A DNA stretch of 64,000 bases from Rehmannia glutinosa (taxonomy: Eukaryota > Streptophyta > Magnoliopsida > Lamiales > Orobanchaceae): positions 60,109,639-60,173,638 of the forward strand of contig CM071932.1 of assembly GCA_016081115.2 (NCBI GenBank), in the 5' to 3' direction. Shown one piece after another: positions 45,584-57,459 of this stretch. The stretch's first letter is position 1. Every line of letters begins with the position of its first letter. The notes under the pieces were generated by a model. The model was not told where the DNA came from. It searched no databases and saw only the letters and a list, made by a program, of their open reading frames with translations. Made by a program: the position numbers and the translations under genes.

Positions 45584-45818
45584 TTGGGTGTAGGAAACTA
45601 CATCTAAGCAAACCCAGGATATGATCTTCGGCCTGTGGTCGTATAACCTAACTGGATCCCGATATTAATAACTTTATTTTATTTTATTTCATTTTATTTT
45701 TTGGGTCGGCCTATAAGTGCGTATGACTTGGTTATTATGTATCTTGTTGGTCGGTGGATTAGTATGTCTTATGTTTTCTCGTTCGATTTCTCGACTGATG
45801 GGGTGTTAATCATGTAGG

Positions 45819-46250
45819 ATGAACCCCATGGGATCGAGTGGTCACTCCCGTTGTCTTGTGCATTTCCAGTACTTAGATAATCTTGTTGACTATTACTCTG
45901 CTCGTAGCAATGAGATGCAAGAGTTGTTTTATCAGGAACAACAGTACACTTTTCAGTTAGAGGCGCAACTCGCCCTGATTCATGCGACCTTACAGGATCG
46001 CAACTATCAGATCCATCGATCCATCGAGATGACCAGCGATTGCTCACGATTCGAGCACAGATGAGCAGGAGCGAGAGACTATCAGGGCGAGGGCGATAGG
46101 TCTCTGCACGGCTATACCTGGATTGACCATATCTCATGTGGTTCATTCTTCCTCTTCCGAGGAGGAGCCTTTTGAGGAGTCTGATTCTGATGTTGACTTG
46201 ATGATGTGGGAAGTGGAATTGGATGGGATCATAGTGATAGACCCGTAGAT
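45819..46250 (+). other. Leader region with small ORF in gypsy element
   Basis: Between primer site and gag. An 81-codon ORF (45819-46064) starts MNPMGSSGHSRCL and contains a Gln/Glu-rich helical stretch (QELFYQEQQYTFQLEAQLAL). Coding-like sequence continues in another frame to about 46250 with an acidic segment. It could be a leader peptide or the shifted start of a longer Gag; I cannot tell which. Confidence 0.3.
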
Positions 46251-46562
46251 TAGTTATATTATATGATGGGTATATATGTTTTGATTACAGTGTAGGGCTG
46301 AGGTTTTGTTTATATTTCTGTACAAGCAGTGTATATGATAGTCACACTGACCTAGTTAGCTAGCATCTTCCTAGAATAGGTGCCTTTTGAACTATGTTTT
46401 GTCATTGTAAAAAAAAAGAGAAAAAGAAATTATGTATAGTATATATATAAATGAGGGCAAGGTTCCCGCTTTTGTGATTTTGTTTCGTGTTGTGATATGT
46501 TACTGTTAATAACATTATAATAACACATTCTAACCAACTTTCATCTTTGTAACTCTTAGTTG

Positions 46563-47261
46563 ATGGCTGGACGAAGAGGTAGAGGCCGCCCACGTCTGCA
46601 TCCTAGATACAAACCATATCCTCTACATAACGAAATGCCAGAACCAGAACATCCAAATCCACCTAACCCTGCTGCAGAACCAGATCTGAATACTCAAATG
46701 CTACAACAGTTGTTGGTGTATTTGCAGCAACAAAACTCAACTGGGCAACATCCTATCGGTCCAGCTGTCGAGACTCATGGTCGGGTGCTGGAAAGATTCC
46801 TTCGATTTAACCCACCATCCTTCCTGGGAGAACCTGATGACATAAAGGACGAGGATTGGCTGGAAAAGATTGAGAGCATATTTGCTGCTTTGAAGTACAC
46901 TGAAGAGCAACAACTTACCTTGGCGATATTTCGCCTGGAAGCGGCAACTCGCAACTGGTGGCGAATTGTTGAGGAAAAATGGACACGAGATGGGACTGAA
47001 AGGACATGGGGAAATTTTGTACAGGAGTTTCATAAACAGTACATTCCTAAAGTCGTCCGGGAAGCGCGTAGGGACGAGTTTCACCGCCTTAGGCAAGGAT
47101 TAATGTCAGTTGTTCAGTACGAAGCAGGATTATCCAAGTATGCACCAGGTCTAGTGCAAAGGGAATATTGGGAGTTTAAAGGGCCCTTCTGGAGGACAGA
47201 CTACGAAGCCGATTCAATCGAAGCAGAAACAAGGGATGGGTATGGTAGCAGAAAAGGGTAA
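46563..47261 (+). pseudogene. Gag of gypsy chromovirus
   Basis: Starts at the ATG at 46563 (MAGRRGRGRPRLHP; an adjacent ATG at 46560 gives one more Met). Arg-rich start, Pro/Asn-rich linker, then the Retrotrans_gag fold: FLRFNPPSFLGEPDDIKDEDWLE, RLEAATRNWWRIVEE, FVQEFHKQYIPKVVREARRDEF and FHRLRQGLMSVVQYEAGLSKYAP. After this the Gag is shortened before the knuckle compared with full chromovirus Gags, and the frame ends at 47261. Gag forms the particle shell. Confidence 0.88.
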
Positions 47262-48156
47262 ACAACTGATACCACTGAACTATTCTCATTGCCAGAGGCC
47301 AGGACACACTTCAGATGCTTGTTGGAGGAAGCTCGGGAGGTGTCTTCGATGTGGGAGTGACAAACACCTGTTCAAGGAGTGTCCAAATCCAATGGCTAAG
47401 GACAATAGTGGAGGTCGTCCCAAGATGCAAGAACGAGTGTTTGCACTAGACGGGCAAGAAGCCCAGGAATCAACTGACGTGGTAGAAGGTACGCTCCTTG
47501 TATCTAATCACCTTGCTAGAGTTTTGCTAGATCCTGGCCCAACACATTCATTTGTTGCACCGCACTTCACCTACAATTTGAATGCATGCATGGAATCGCT
47601 ACCATATTCATTAGAGGTTGTCACTCCTATGGGAGCTAGTCAGATAACTAATTCTGTTTTTCGTGATTGTGGTGTCATGATTGGAAATGCTTCTTTTTCT
47701 GTGGATCTAATTGTCTTGCCAATTTTGGATTATGATGTAATTTTGGGGATAGATTGGTTAGTCCGACATCATGCAAATATGAATTATCATACAAAGGAAG
47801 TAAGATTGTGTATTCCTGACAAACCAGAAGTACTAATGTCTGGAAAAGCACGAGTTAAGATGGTCCCAATTATTTCGGCCATCAAGGCCAGGAAAGCAAT
47901 AGCAAAAGGTGCAAGAGGATACCTGGCTTATCTTATCAATAAACCCTGCAGCAAAAAGGAGATTTGTGAGGTACCTATAGTGTCAAACTATCCTAATGTA
48001 TTTCCTAAAGAGCTCGTTTCACTACCCCCGAATAGAGAAATTGAATTCACTATTGAAATTTTGCCGGGTACATCACCAATCGCTAAGACACCATACCGAA
48101 TGACCTCAATAGAGTTACAAGAATTGAAAACTCAGTTACAAAGTTGCTCGAACTAG
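47236..48156 (+). pseudogene. Zinc knuckles and protease of gypsy chromovirus
   Basis: 306-codon frame. The first knuckle has lost its leading Cys (YSHCQRPGHTSDAC). The second is intact (CLRCGSDKHLFKEC, 47341-47382). Protease: LLDPGPTHSFVAP, where the usual DSG active site reads DPG (Asp codon 47530-47532), followed by PILDYDVILGIDWL. The end enters RT with IEFTIEILPGTSPIAKTPYR and stops at 48156. The Ser to Pro change beside the catalytic Asp probably disables the protease. Confidence 0.9.
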
Positions 48157-48887
48157 GATTTATTCGACCTAGTACATCACCTTGGGGAGCCTCGGTACTA
48201 TTTGTAAAGAAAAAGGATGATACGTTGAGATTGTGCGTTGATTATCGAGAACTTAATAATGTTACCATCAAAAATAAATATCATTTACCACGAATAGACG
48301 AACTGTTTGATCAACATCAGGGGGCGAGTGTGTTTTCAAAGTTGGATTTACAACAAGGATATCATCAACTAAGAATCAAGGAAGAATATATTCCTAAATC
48401 AGTCTTTCAAACTCGATATGGTCATTTTGAATTTGTAATGATGCCTTTTGGGTTAACGAATGCTCCAACAGCCTTCATAGATTTGATGCATAGAGTGTTT
48501 AGGCCATATCTAGATCAATTCGTCGTAATTTTTATGGACGACATTCTCGTGTACTCTAAGTCAAGGGAAGAACACGAGACACATTTGAAGATTGTGTTGG
48601 AGACCTTGAGACAACATAAATTGTATGCCAAATTCAGTAAATGCGAATTCTGGCTTAGTAAAGTCGCATTTTTAGGCCATATCATTTCTGGTAAAGGGAT
48701 AGCAGTGGACCCCTCGAAAGTACAAACGGTACTAGAATGGAAACGACCTAAAACGGTGAATGAGACATTGAAGCTTCTTGGGACTCACTTAGGGTATTAC
48801 CGTAGATTCATTAAGGACTTCTCTAAAATTGCAGGACCATTGACAAAATTGACTCAGAAACATGTTAAATTCCATATGGGACGATAA
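48144..48887 (+). pseudogene. Reverse transcriptase of gypsy chromovirus
   Basis: 247-codon frame overlapping the previous one by 13 bases in another frame (a +1/-1 lesion). Motifs: GFIRPSTSPWGASVLFVKKKD, LRLCVDYRELNNVTIKNKY, FSKLDLQQGYHQLRI, MPFGLTNAPTAF and catalytic FMDDILVYS (FMDD codons 48531-48542). It ends with LGYYRRFIKDFSKIAGPLTKL. Apart from the frame break at each end it looks nearly complete. Confidence 0.93.
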
Positions 48888-49686
48888 GTGTGAGGCTAGT
48901 TTTCAAGAACTAAAGAATAAACTCACCACTGCACTAGTGTTAGCCCTTCCTGAAGGACTAGAGAACTATGTGGTTTATAGTGACGCGTCAAGGGAAGGAC
49001 TAGGCGCAGTGTTAATGCAACATGGTAAGGTGGTTGCTTATGCGTCTCGAAAACTTAAGCCATATGATGCAAACTATCCCATCCACGATCTAGAGTTGGC
49101 TGCGATTGTGTTTGCTCTAAAGAAATGGCGACACTATCTGTACGGGGTAGAATTCACGGTCTTTACTGATCATAAGAGTCTTAAGTACCTTTTCTCACAA
49201 AAGGAGTTAAACTTGAGGCAAATGAGATGGGTGGAATTGTTGGAAGATTACCACTTTGATATACAATATCACCCAGGCAAAGCTAATGTAGTCGCCGATG
49301 CCTTGAGTAGAAAAGCTCAATTGGCTAGATTAATGATACGGGAGTGGGATTCCCTCGAAGAATTGAGTGGTTGGAACCCAAGAAAAATAGGAGCCCGTCT
49401 CGTGTGTGCCACCTTATCTTTGAAGCTAGAACTATTGGATGAGATTCGAGTGGCACAAGAAAACGACGAGAAATTTAAGACATTAAAGGAAAAAGCGCGT
49501 CAAGGGTTGAGACCAAATTTTGTAGTAGGGACCGACGGAATAATGAGATTCAGGAATAGAATTTGTATACCTAATGATGAAGGTTTGAGAAATAAGATCT
49601 TAATTGAAGCTCATCACTCTCGGTATACGATTCACCCTGGCAGTAATAAAATGTATAAAGATTTGAAAAAAAAATTTGGTGGGTGA
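48862..49686 (+). pseudogene. RNase H and integrase start of gypsy chromovirus
   Basis: RNase H: ALPEGLENYVVYSDASREGLG (catalytic Asp), KLKPYDANYPIHDLELAAIV (Glu), FTVFTDHKSLKYL (Asp) and YHPGKANVVADALSRK. Then the linker and the integrase HHCC start: KILIEAHHSRYTIHPGSNKMYKDLK. The frame ends at 49686 just before the Cys pair. Confidence 0.93.
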
Positions 49687-50464
49687 ATATGAAAAACCAA
49701 ATAGCTGAAAACGTGGCAAAATGTTTGACTTTGGCGTGTGAAAGCGAGCATCATCGAGACCTTTCAGGATTACTACAACCATTGGCAATTCCCGAATGGA
49801 AGTGGGAAAAAGTTACAATGGACTTTTATTCTTGATTTGCCGAGAACTCGAAGCGGCCATGACTCAATCTGGGTGATTGTGGATCGATTAACAAAATCTG
49901 CGCATTTCTTACCTATCAGAAAGACATAGAGTTTACAGCATTTGATTGCATGGGGTACCGGTTGACATTGTTACAGATCGAGATCCAAGATTTGTATCCC
50001 GATTTTGGAAAAGCCTCCACGAAGGATTGGGAACACAATTAAGTTTTTAGATCGCTGCTTTGCTCATCGCGAGATTGGATGGGCGATCCGAGAGGACGAT
50101 ACAGACCCTAGAAGACATGTTGAGGGCTTGTACATTGGATTTCTCCGGAAGTTGGGATTCACATCTTCCGTTGGCAGAATTCGCCTACAACAATAGTTAT
50201 CAAGCAACTATTGGTATGGCGCCATCTGAAGTTTTATATGGGAGAAAATGTAGATCTCCAGTACACTGGGAGATAGATGACAAATGAACACCGAAACAGA
50301 GTAGAGGACTTCAGATAGCCATTGCAAAAATAGATTTAGTTCAAGAAGCAATGAAAACAGTCTGACTCATTAAAGAGAGAATAAGAACTGCTCAGAGTCG
50401 GCAAAAGAGTTATGCGGATAATAGGCGAAGGGATCTAGAATTCGAAGTTGGGGATAGGGTATTT
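49687..50464 (+). pseudogene. Integrase core of gypsy chromovirus, damaged
   Basis: Remnants in three frames: CLTC-like Cys region near 49715, WTFILDLPRTRSGHDSIWVIVDRLTKSAHFLPI (49800-49925), DRDPRFVSRFWKSLH (about 49975-50030), then ARLDGRSERTIQTLEDMLRAC and LAEFAYNNSYQATIGMAP (50060-50287). Sequence between the first and second catalytic Asp is shortened and frameshifted, so the core cannot fold normally. Confidence 0.87.
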
Positions 50465-50906
50465 TTGAGATTATCACCAAGAAAGGGTCTTATACAATCT
50501 AGAAAAGGCGGAAAATTGAGTCCACGGTATGTAAGACCATACCCTATTGTGGAGAGAATTGGCAGCCTGGCTTATCGACTTAATCTTCCGGAGGCATTAG
50601 CAGGGATGCACAATGTATTCCACGTATACCGACTTAAGAAGTACAACCCGGATCCGACACATATCATCAAAGAAGAGATCCCTGTGATTCAAGAAGATCT
50701 ATCATACGTGGAACACCCATTGTGAATTATTGACCATCAAATTAAGGAATTACACGGTAAAAGAATTCCTTTAGTAAAGGTGTTATGGAAGAAGCATAAT
50801 AAACCTGAGGATGCTACTTGGGAGTTGGAGGAAGATATGATCAAAAATAACCCAGAAATATTTCAAGAAGGAATTTGGGGGCCAAATTCTTTGAAGGAGG
50901 GGAGTA
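50465..50906 (+). pseudogene. Integrase C-terminus and chromodomain, purine tract
   Basis: 50465-50725: MRLSPRKGLIQSRKGGKLSPRYV and GSLAYRLNLPEALAGMHNVFHV, the GPY/F-like end. After a TGA at 50723-50725 the frame stays open through IIDHQIKELHGKRIPLVKV, then LWKKHNKPEDATWELEEDM, a chromodomain that would guide insertion to marked chromatin. It ends at about 50910. The run gaaggaggggag just before 50907 is the purine tract. Confidence 0.82.
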
Positions 50907-53900
50907 TGTAAGACCACGTCGACTAACTGCGGAATATTCTAGGTATTTATCTCATTTGGAGTATACTTTAATTTTTGTAGCTTTATATATTTTTTTCCTT
51001 AAGTATTTATGACTTTATTTTTTTATTTTAATTATTCACATAAGCTAGATTTATATTTTTTTATGATTACTTTATTTAATTTTATACAATTGTTATATGT
51101 TATGTATACATTTCTTGGGGACTTATCTTATCATTAAAACTCTAGCCCAAACCTTTTGACCCATGGGTTTCCTCATTTTCAGATTTTTTTTAAGCCTTGT
51201 TTATTTGTCAAGTCTAGCCCATTTCTTAAGCCCAACCCAAGCCAAAAGCCTACCCAACTTAGACCACTATAAATACCCTCAACTCTAACCCTAAACCCAC
51301 TTTTCAGCATTTCACACACACTTTCACACAATAAAAGGTGAAGCTCTCTCCTCCTTTTTCCCCTCCCCCCAAGCGGCGCCGACCGCCGAAAAATCTCCCC
51401 CCATATATTTTTATTTTTCTTTTTGTTTTATTTTCTTTCTCCTTTCTCCTTTCTTCTTAAATTTATTTTTGTTTCGGTTTATTTTTCAGGCCCCATCGGT
51501 CGTTGCAGGGACACGATCGTAATTCTCTAATCGAGGCGTCTTGGACCACCGGAAAAGGCCACGACCAGTGGCTTGAATGTTCTTTTTTTTATTTTTTTCC
51601 TTCATTGTTTTTGTTTTATTTTTATTTTTATTTTGAGTTATTATTAGTATTTCTGGAATTTGGGTTAATGAGGCTAGAACCAACACCTCCTTGAACATTT
51701 GGTTCGAAATGGATGAGGTCAAGCCAAAAACCCATTTGCATGTGCTATCTTGTGATAGATCTAGGGATTTATCTAAACTTTTAATATTTTCGTTTCATCA
51801 TTTTTATTAAAATAAGCCTAAAACCGAAAATAAGATATATATATATATATATATAAAAACGAAATAAAAGAAAAATAGAGGAAATTTTTGGGACATAAAC
51901 TGATTGCAATATCTTCTCTTTGTTAATTTTCTTTTAAAATAATAATAATAGTAGTTAAATAAAAGTAGATTTAATTATATTTTTTTTATCTTATTTTGAA
52001 ATTTTCTTTTAGAAAAAAAAGGGGTCTGTTTTCTTTGAAATAACAATAATAATAAAATATTTTTATTGATTATTTCGAAAATTAAAACATTTTTCAAAGT
52101 ATTATTTCTTATGGGGTATGGGGTATTTCTTGTAATATTATTTATATTTAAAAATTTCAATTTATTTTCTAGATTATTTTTTTTTAAAAAAATAATTTAT
52201 TTTTCAGATTATTTTCCTATTTTTAGAGACTTTTTTTTCTATAAACTTTATTTATTTTGAATTTTAAATTTAATTTCTAAATATGATTCTCTTTTGGGTT
52301 CAATGAGGCTACTCCCAAATAAACCACTAAGGTTTTACCTTAAGGTTGAGGGAAAATTGCCTAGACCCTTTTGCATGTTATTAAAATCACTAGATCTAAT
52401 AATTTCCCATATATCACAAATATGTTTTTTTTTCTTTTTCAAACTGTTTTGAAATAATATGTTTATTAAGATTTTTGTTAGTCATTTGGTTCAATGAGGC
52501 CATTCCAAAATAACCACTAAGGTTTACACCTTAAGGTTGAGGAATAATGCCAAGAACCTTTGCATGTCAATAATTAAACTATTTTGATTATTTTATGTAG
52601 TTATTTTATATACATTCTGAAATCTTGATATTAATTGTTAAAAATAATTTGACTAAATAGTGTTGGAAATTCGTGTAGGAGTCGAGCCACTCTTGGTGCC
52701 ATAGCTTCTTGATCATCAAACAAAAAAAAAAACATGTGGGTAGAATTTTAGCCAATTTTAATTCTATTTGGGTAAACTTTATTTACTCTTTACTTAAAAT
52801 AGATTTAAGAGCATGAAGTTGCATGAATTGATTTTACTTAAATTAGTAGTCGAATGATGGCTTGCATGTTTAATTTGAAATTACTATGATTATTTTTTGG
52901 TATGGTTGCATGACAATTAGAAACTAATTAATTAGCTTAAGTTTTTGAGTTATTAGGTTTGAATTTAGAAATATAAATAAGCAGTTGATTGATTTTAGTT
53001 TATGAGATTCAAGTTTATTATAATCACGATTAAGTGATTTTAGAACCTTTGATTAGCCATTTATTTTTGTCATTACCTAATCAATTATTTGAACACACTT
53101 TCTTAGCTAAATTTCAAAAACAATCTCTCGACCTTTGAGATCTATCTAAATCTCAGTTAATTAGTTTCCAAGCCCAACTATACTATAACTAAACCAAATT
53201 CTGAAATCATTTTTGCTTACAAAACTCGAATATTGATTAAATAACCTCACTTATGTTATGATTTGTTACTTAATCCATTGGTTGTATTGTGATTGATATG
53301 ATATTTGTACACAACATAAATTAGTATAGAAGCGATACATGATTTCTTTGTAATTATAGACTGTTTACCGAGTCGTGTCGGCATGTGTAGGTCTGGCGAA
53401 TAATCGAATAGGTTGCCTCTTGATTTTTTCTCGACTACACATGGGCCTATTCCCATTTTCTGGTCGGACCGGAGACGGCGACGGAACTTGGCTCGTAGTA
53501 TTGGTATATTCCGGAATATAACGGTCTCTAGGTTTAAACCCACAGTTAAAGAGCCGTGGAGCCACTCGGGAGGAATAAGGAGCTAGGAGGCTTCAATGGG
53601 GTCTTTGTGTTATTCCACACTGGTGAGTTGGAGAATTTTAAAATGGGGTCTTTGTGTTATTCCACATCGGCCTCGCGTTTATTGTTATGTTATCCCGATT
53701 GTTAGATTTTAAAATGGGGCATAGAACCTTGTCCGTTTTAAAATCAATTTGAACCGGAACATTAAGGTGCGGTGTAAATTCCACATCGGCGATGTAAATG
53801 GGACATTGGCTCTGGCTGCTTATATATGTTTAATTTTCTCTAAGTACTATGATCATGGCATGTAATAAGCCATTTTGGTATCTATTATCAAAACCTACTT

Positions 53901-54054
53901 ATGATATTAGACTTCCGCTGTTTTGGCTTGTAATAGACGATAAGCAAGTATTTTGTATTTGGTATCCTATAACCGTGATGGAGTTGAGTTTTATGACCTT
54001 TACTTATGTTTTATTAATTTATTAGTTTGGATTATTATTATTTGGGGCGTGACA
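50907..54054 (+). repeat. 3' LTR of gypsy element
   Basis: 3148 bp, TGTAAGACCACG to GCGTGACA. TATA box tataaata at 51268-51275. It is about 318 bp shorter than the 5' LTR, mainly because the segment equivalent to about 45020-45310 is missing (junction near 53790). It also has a duplicated atggggtctttgtgttattc (53596 and 53643) not present in that form in the 5' LTR. Confidence 0.93.
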
Positions 54055-55871
54055 TGCTTAGTGCGCATGAAATGGTGGGTTTCGTGGGCAAGAAGGACAT
54101 TATAGGTGATGAGGCGACCCAATACGAAGGCGAATTGGGATTTAGAGATAATGTGAGGCAGGACTATTTTCAAACGGTTAGCTAGAACCTTAGTTGTGGG
54201 AAAGAAGGACATTATCGGTTATGAGGTGACCTGGTACGAAGGCAATTTGGGATTTAGAGATAATGTGAGGCATGACTGTTTTCAGACGGTTAGCTAGAAC
54301 CTTAGACGCCAATTTATATGTGACATTACAAAGGCTAATGGGGCGGAATTGGGTAATGTGATCCGGGGTGTTGACTTTAGGGATAAGCACAATGTGTGTA
54401 AAATTCATACTCTGATCAGTAATGCGATTATTAAGAAATTTCAAAACATAATCAACAACGTCTTTACCAATGATATGCCAGAATTTCTGATAAAAAATAG
54501 GGCTCATACCGTCAGGGCCGGAAGATTTGAAGGGGTGCATGTGTTTCAGTGCCATGATGATCTCCCTTTCGGTATAGGGTTCCGATAACAACTGATTCAT
54601 TGCAAGAGTAACCCTCGGAGTGAGTCTGCCTATAGCCTGGGAGATGTCGGGGATAGAAGCATCAGAAGAGGAAAAGAGAGTGTCGAAGTAGTCGACAATG
54701 ACACGTTCGATACCCTCAGGCGAATCATGAGTGCAACCTGTATCGTCCTTGAGGGAGAAAATAGTATTGATTTGCTTTCTTTTGTTCGCCCGGTTATGGA
54801 AAAAACGAGTATTCCTATCTTCTTCCTTATACCAATGTAATTTTGCTCGTTGTTTCCACTTAAGGTCCAACAAGTCCATACACACGTCCAGGCAGTTTTG
54901 GAGATTCAGAATTTCATTTCGAACCAAATCAAAAATAGGGCCATTATGGAGAGAGGCAATTTTATCCTTGAGATTCTTGATCGTGATGTCCAACTCGTCT
55001 CTATGATGTTTCCTCCAATTCACGAGACCAATAGAGAAGTCACAGAGCTTATCCGGGACGGGACCCATGCCACATCCCCAACAATTTTTTATAACCTCTT
55101 CACAATCTTTAACATGGACCCAAAGAGCTTTAAACCAGAAAGGATGTCTCTTGCAGCCGCGATATGTGCTAGGGTCACGATTTCTGACCTGAATATGGAG
55201 AAGTGAGTGATCAGAAAAGTAGGTGGGATGATGCACAACCCGGCTCCAAGGGAAGATGTTTTTCCAATCCAAATTTGATGTTGCTCTGTCGAGTCGAGCA
55301 CGTTGTGTTCGGGGCTGGTTCAATAGTCGGCTCCAGGTAAAGGGATATCCTTCGAATCCAAGATCGAACATGTTAAGGTGAGAAAAAGTATCACGGAATA
55401 GATTTACCTGCCAGTCTGCTCATAAATTGGACCTTGGAATTCTCTTTGCTCAAGAACCTCATTAAAATCCCCGCACGTAAGCCAAGGTTTTTCTGGCGTG
55501 ATTCTGAGGTGACGAAGATGGTCCCAACCGACTCTCCATAATGTAACATTTGGTTCTCCATAAACTCCCGTAAACCTAAATGAATTGCCCCATAGGTCCA
55601 CGTCCGCATCGATAAATCTGTCTGAAAAACTACGAAGAGAGACCGAAATATCTTTCTGCCAGAGTAGTGCTAGGCCGCCCTAGCGGCCATGAGATTCAAC
55701 TGTCAGACCATGCATATTAAGAGAGTGTTTAATACGATCAACCACTGATGTCTTACATTTAGTTTCACATAAAAACACCAATTGGGGAGCTTTGCTACGC
55801 ACAAAATCATGTAGCTCTTGAATTGCCCGAGGGTTCCCAAGCCCTAGGCAATTCCAACTTAAGATACTCAT
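54055..55871 (-). pseudogene. LINE ORF2 N-terminus: endonuclease and RT start
   Basis: The ATG at 55871 opens MSILSWNCLGLGNPRAIQEL with LVFLCETK (catalytic Glu of the apurinic-type endonuclease), broken by a stop at 55680. WLTCGDFNEVL lies at about 55470 in another frame. The long frame 55371-54190 gives FDLGFEGYPFTWSR, YFSDHSLLH (catalytic His region), the spacer helix, KSSGPDGMSPIFYQKFW, FTHIVLIPKVN and FRPISLCNVTYKLASKVLANR. A 110-bp tandem duplication (54084-54305) follows, and the gypsy element interrupts RT just beyond it. Confidence 0.9.
54084..54305. repeat. Tandem duplication of 110 bp in LINE RT
   Basis: 54084-54193 and 54196-54305 are two diverged copies, roughly 90% alike by eye. 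Each encodes VLANRLK...SKSQ-AFV-G-LIT on the minus strand, so the protein would repeat this RT segment. Confidence 0.85.
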
Positions 55872-57459
55872 TGTGTTCGGCGGGATTGGCTCTTGCCAAT
55901 CTCCGTCGTTGAAGTAGTGTGAGAAACTGAATTTTTAGCAGAAGCTTTCAACTTTTTACCACGGGATGGGATAGGAGATTCAGAGAGAGGGTGGGAAAGG
56001 GTAAAACTGCTCGGGAGTTTGCGTTTAGGTGGAAAATATAGGAGGGGTTTTGTAAAGATATCTGTATTTGGGTTCTGTTTGTCGGAATGGATGCATTTTT
56101 TGATGGGAATGATTTTATGAGCTATTTTCCGCGCAGGGGAGTCGAGTTCCATAGGAACCGGAATGAGAAATAGGTTGGACAGAGAAGAGCTGGGAGGATT
56201 ATACGGTGGGTGAGGCGGGGATGGTGGAAGAATTACGAGAGGAGGGCTAGGGTTGGAGGAATGGGAGTTATGGGGAATACTAGTGAGAAGGGGAGGGGTG
56301 TACGATGTAATGGTGGGATAGGTAGTAGAGACATGGACATTATCATGTGTAAGTTGGGGTGTGGCAGACGATGAGATAGGTGGGTTTGGAGTATTAGATG
56401 AGGCATTAGGGTATGGCATAATTTCTATATATGCATGAGAATTGGTGGGGTTTGCATGGGAAGATTGTGGAGCTAATCGTGGTGAGGGTGCGGTAACAGG
56501 TACGATGGAGAGGGATGAGGGGACGAGGACGAGTTGGAGAGACGTGGGTGGGGGGTGGGTACTGGGGGGATGACGTGGGTTAAGGGATGGGGAACGGGTG
56601 GTAACTGTATTAGAGTTAGGAATATTAGGGTTTGGAGGGATAGATTTTGTACGGCTAGGGTTTGTAGGATTAGGGTTGTTAGGGGTGTTGGGATATTGGG
56701 GAGAAGCCCGGGGACTGGAGAACGAGTTTCTAGCGGCGGTGGCTCGGAGCCATGCACCATATGCCGGGATGTGTGGGGGTACGGGGAGATTGAAAATTTT
56801 GGCTTCACACTCGATTTCTCCGTGACCAATATGCCCACAAAAGTAGCAAAAATTCGGAAGTCTTTCGTACTTGATAGGGAGCACGAATTTCGTGTCCATG
56901 AATGTGGTTTTTAAAACCCTTCTCAGAGGTTTTGTGATGTTTAGATCAACCCAAATCCGGAGAAATCTACCGAACACCCTGTCTTCTGAATCTGTGTCAA
57001 CTGCCATGAATTTCCAAATTGAGTTCCCTGAAGCTTCAGCAAAGGTTCTGTTCATCAGCCCGATTGGCAAATCATGTACTTATATCCAGAAAGGACACGT
57101 AGAGATTTCGATTTTGGAACCAATTTGGGATGCGGATGCTTCCGAAAGGGCGAAAAGCTACTTGTCAAAGAGCTATGGAGAGCCGTTCAGAACTTTCTTC
57201 AAATCTATGATATTCTAGAACATGAAAAGGACCGTCTTATCGCCCAAGGGTTTGCAAGATAGGCCATGTCGAGGATTCCATAATTGTTTAAACATCGATG
57301 AGATTGAATCAAAATTGATGATTATAGACGTGAGAACTCTCCCCACGAGGAGATTGGATTCAACCAGATCATCTGCAACAATATTATCAGTGGGTATTTC
57401 AGTGTTTTCGTCTTCATTAAGGGAGAGATTGGCATAAAGGGAAGAGAGATCTTCATTCA
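55868..57459 (-). pseudogene. LINE ORF1 (DUF4283 and zinc knuckle)
   Basis: Likely start is the ATG at 57459 (MNEDLSSLYANLSLNEDE), typical of plant L1 ORF1; an upstream in-frame ATG at 57568 is less likely. DUF4283-like sequence continues through about 57070 but carries three TAG stops between 57215 and 57140. The open part 57070-55868 gives LRIWVDLNITKPLRRVLK and the knuckle CYFCGHIGHGEIEC, then a long Pro/Ser/Asn-rich tail and a basic end. It binds RNA in the LINE particle. The stop overlaps the ORF2 start as ATGA (55868-55871). Confidence 0.87.

Larger units (their letters stand above)
42102..54054 (+). mobile_element. Ty3/gypsy chromovirus (Tekay/Del-like), inserted in LINE
   Basis: 11,953 bp. 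It has a 5' LTR 42102-45567, initiator-Met primer site 45572-45583, gag, protease, RT, RNase H, integrase and chromodomain in gypsy order, a purine tract and 3' LTR 50907-54054, bounded by tgctt duplications. LTRs over 3 kb and the C-terminal chromodomain match the Tekay/Del clade. LTR ends differ at roughly 4% of positions in the first 160 bp I compared by eye. Coding frames contain stops, frameshifts and integrase damage. Confidence 0.93.

Noticed and set aside
55868..57070. Pro/Ser-rich 400-codon ORF as a host cell-wall or extensin-like gene
   Set aside because: It begins within DUF4283-type sequence, has a CCHC knuckle and runs into the LINE endonuclease, so it is LINE ORF1.
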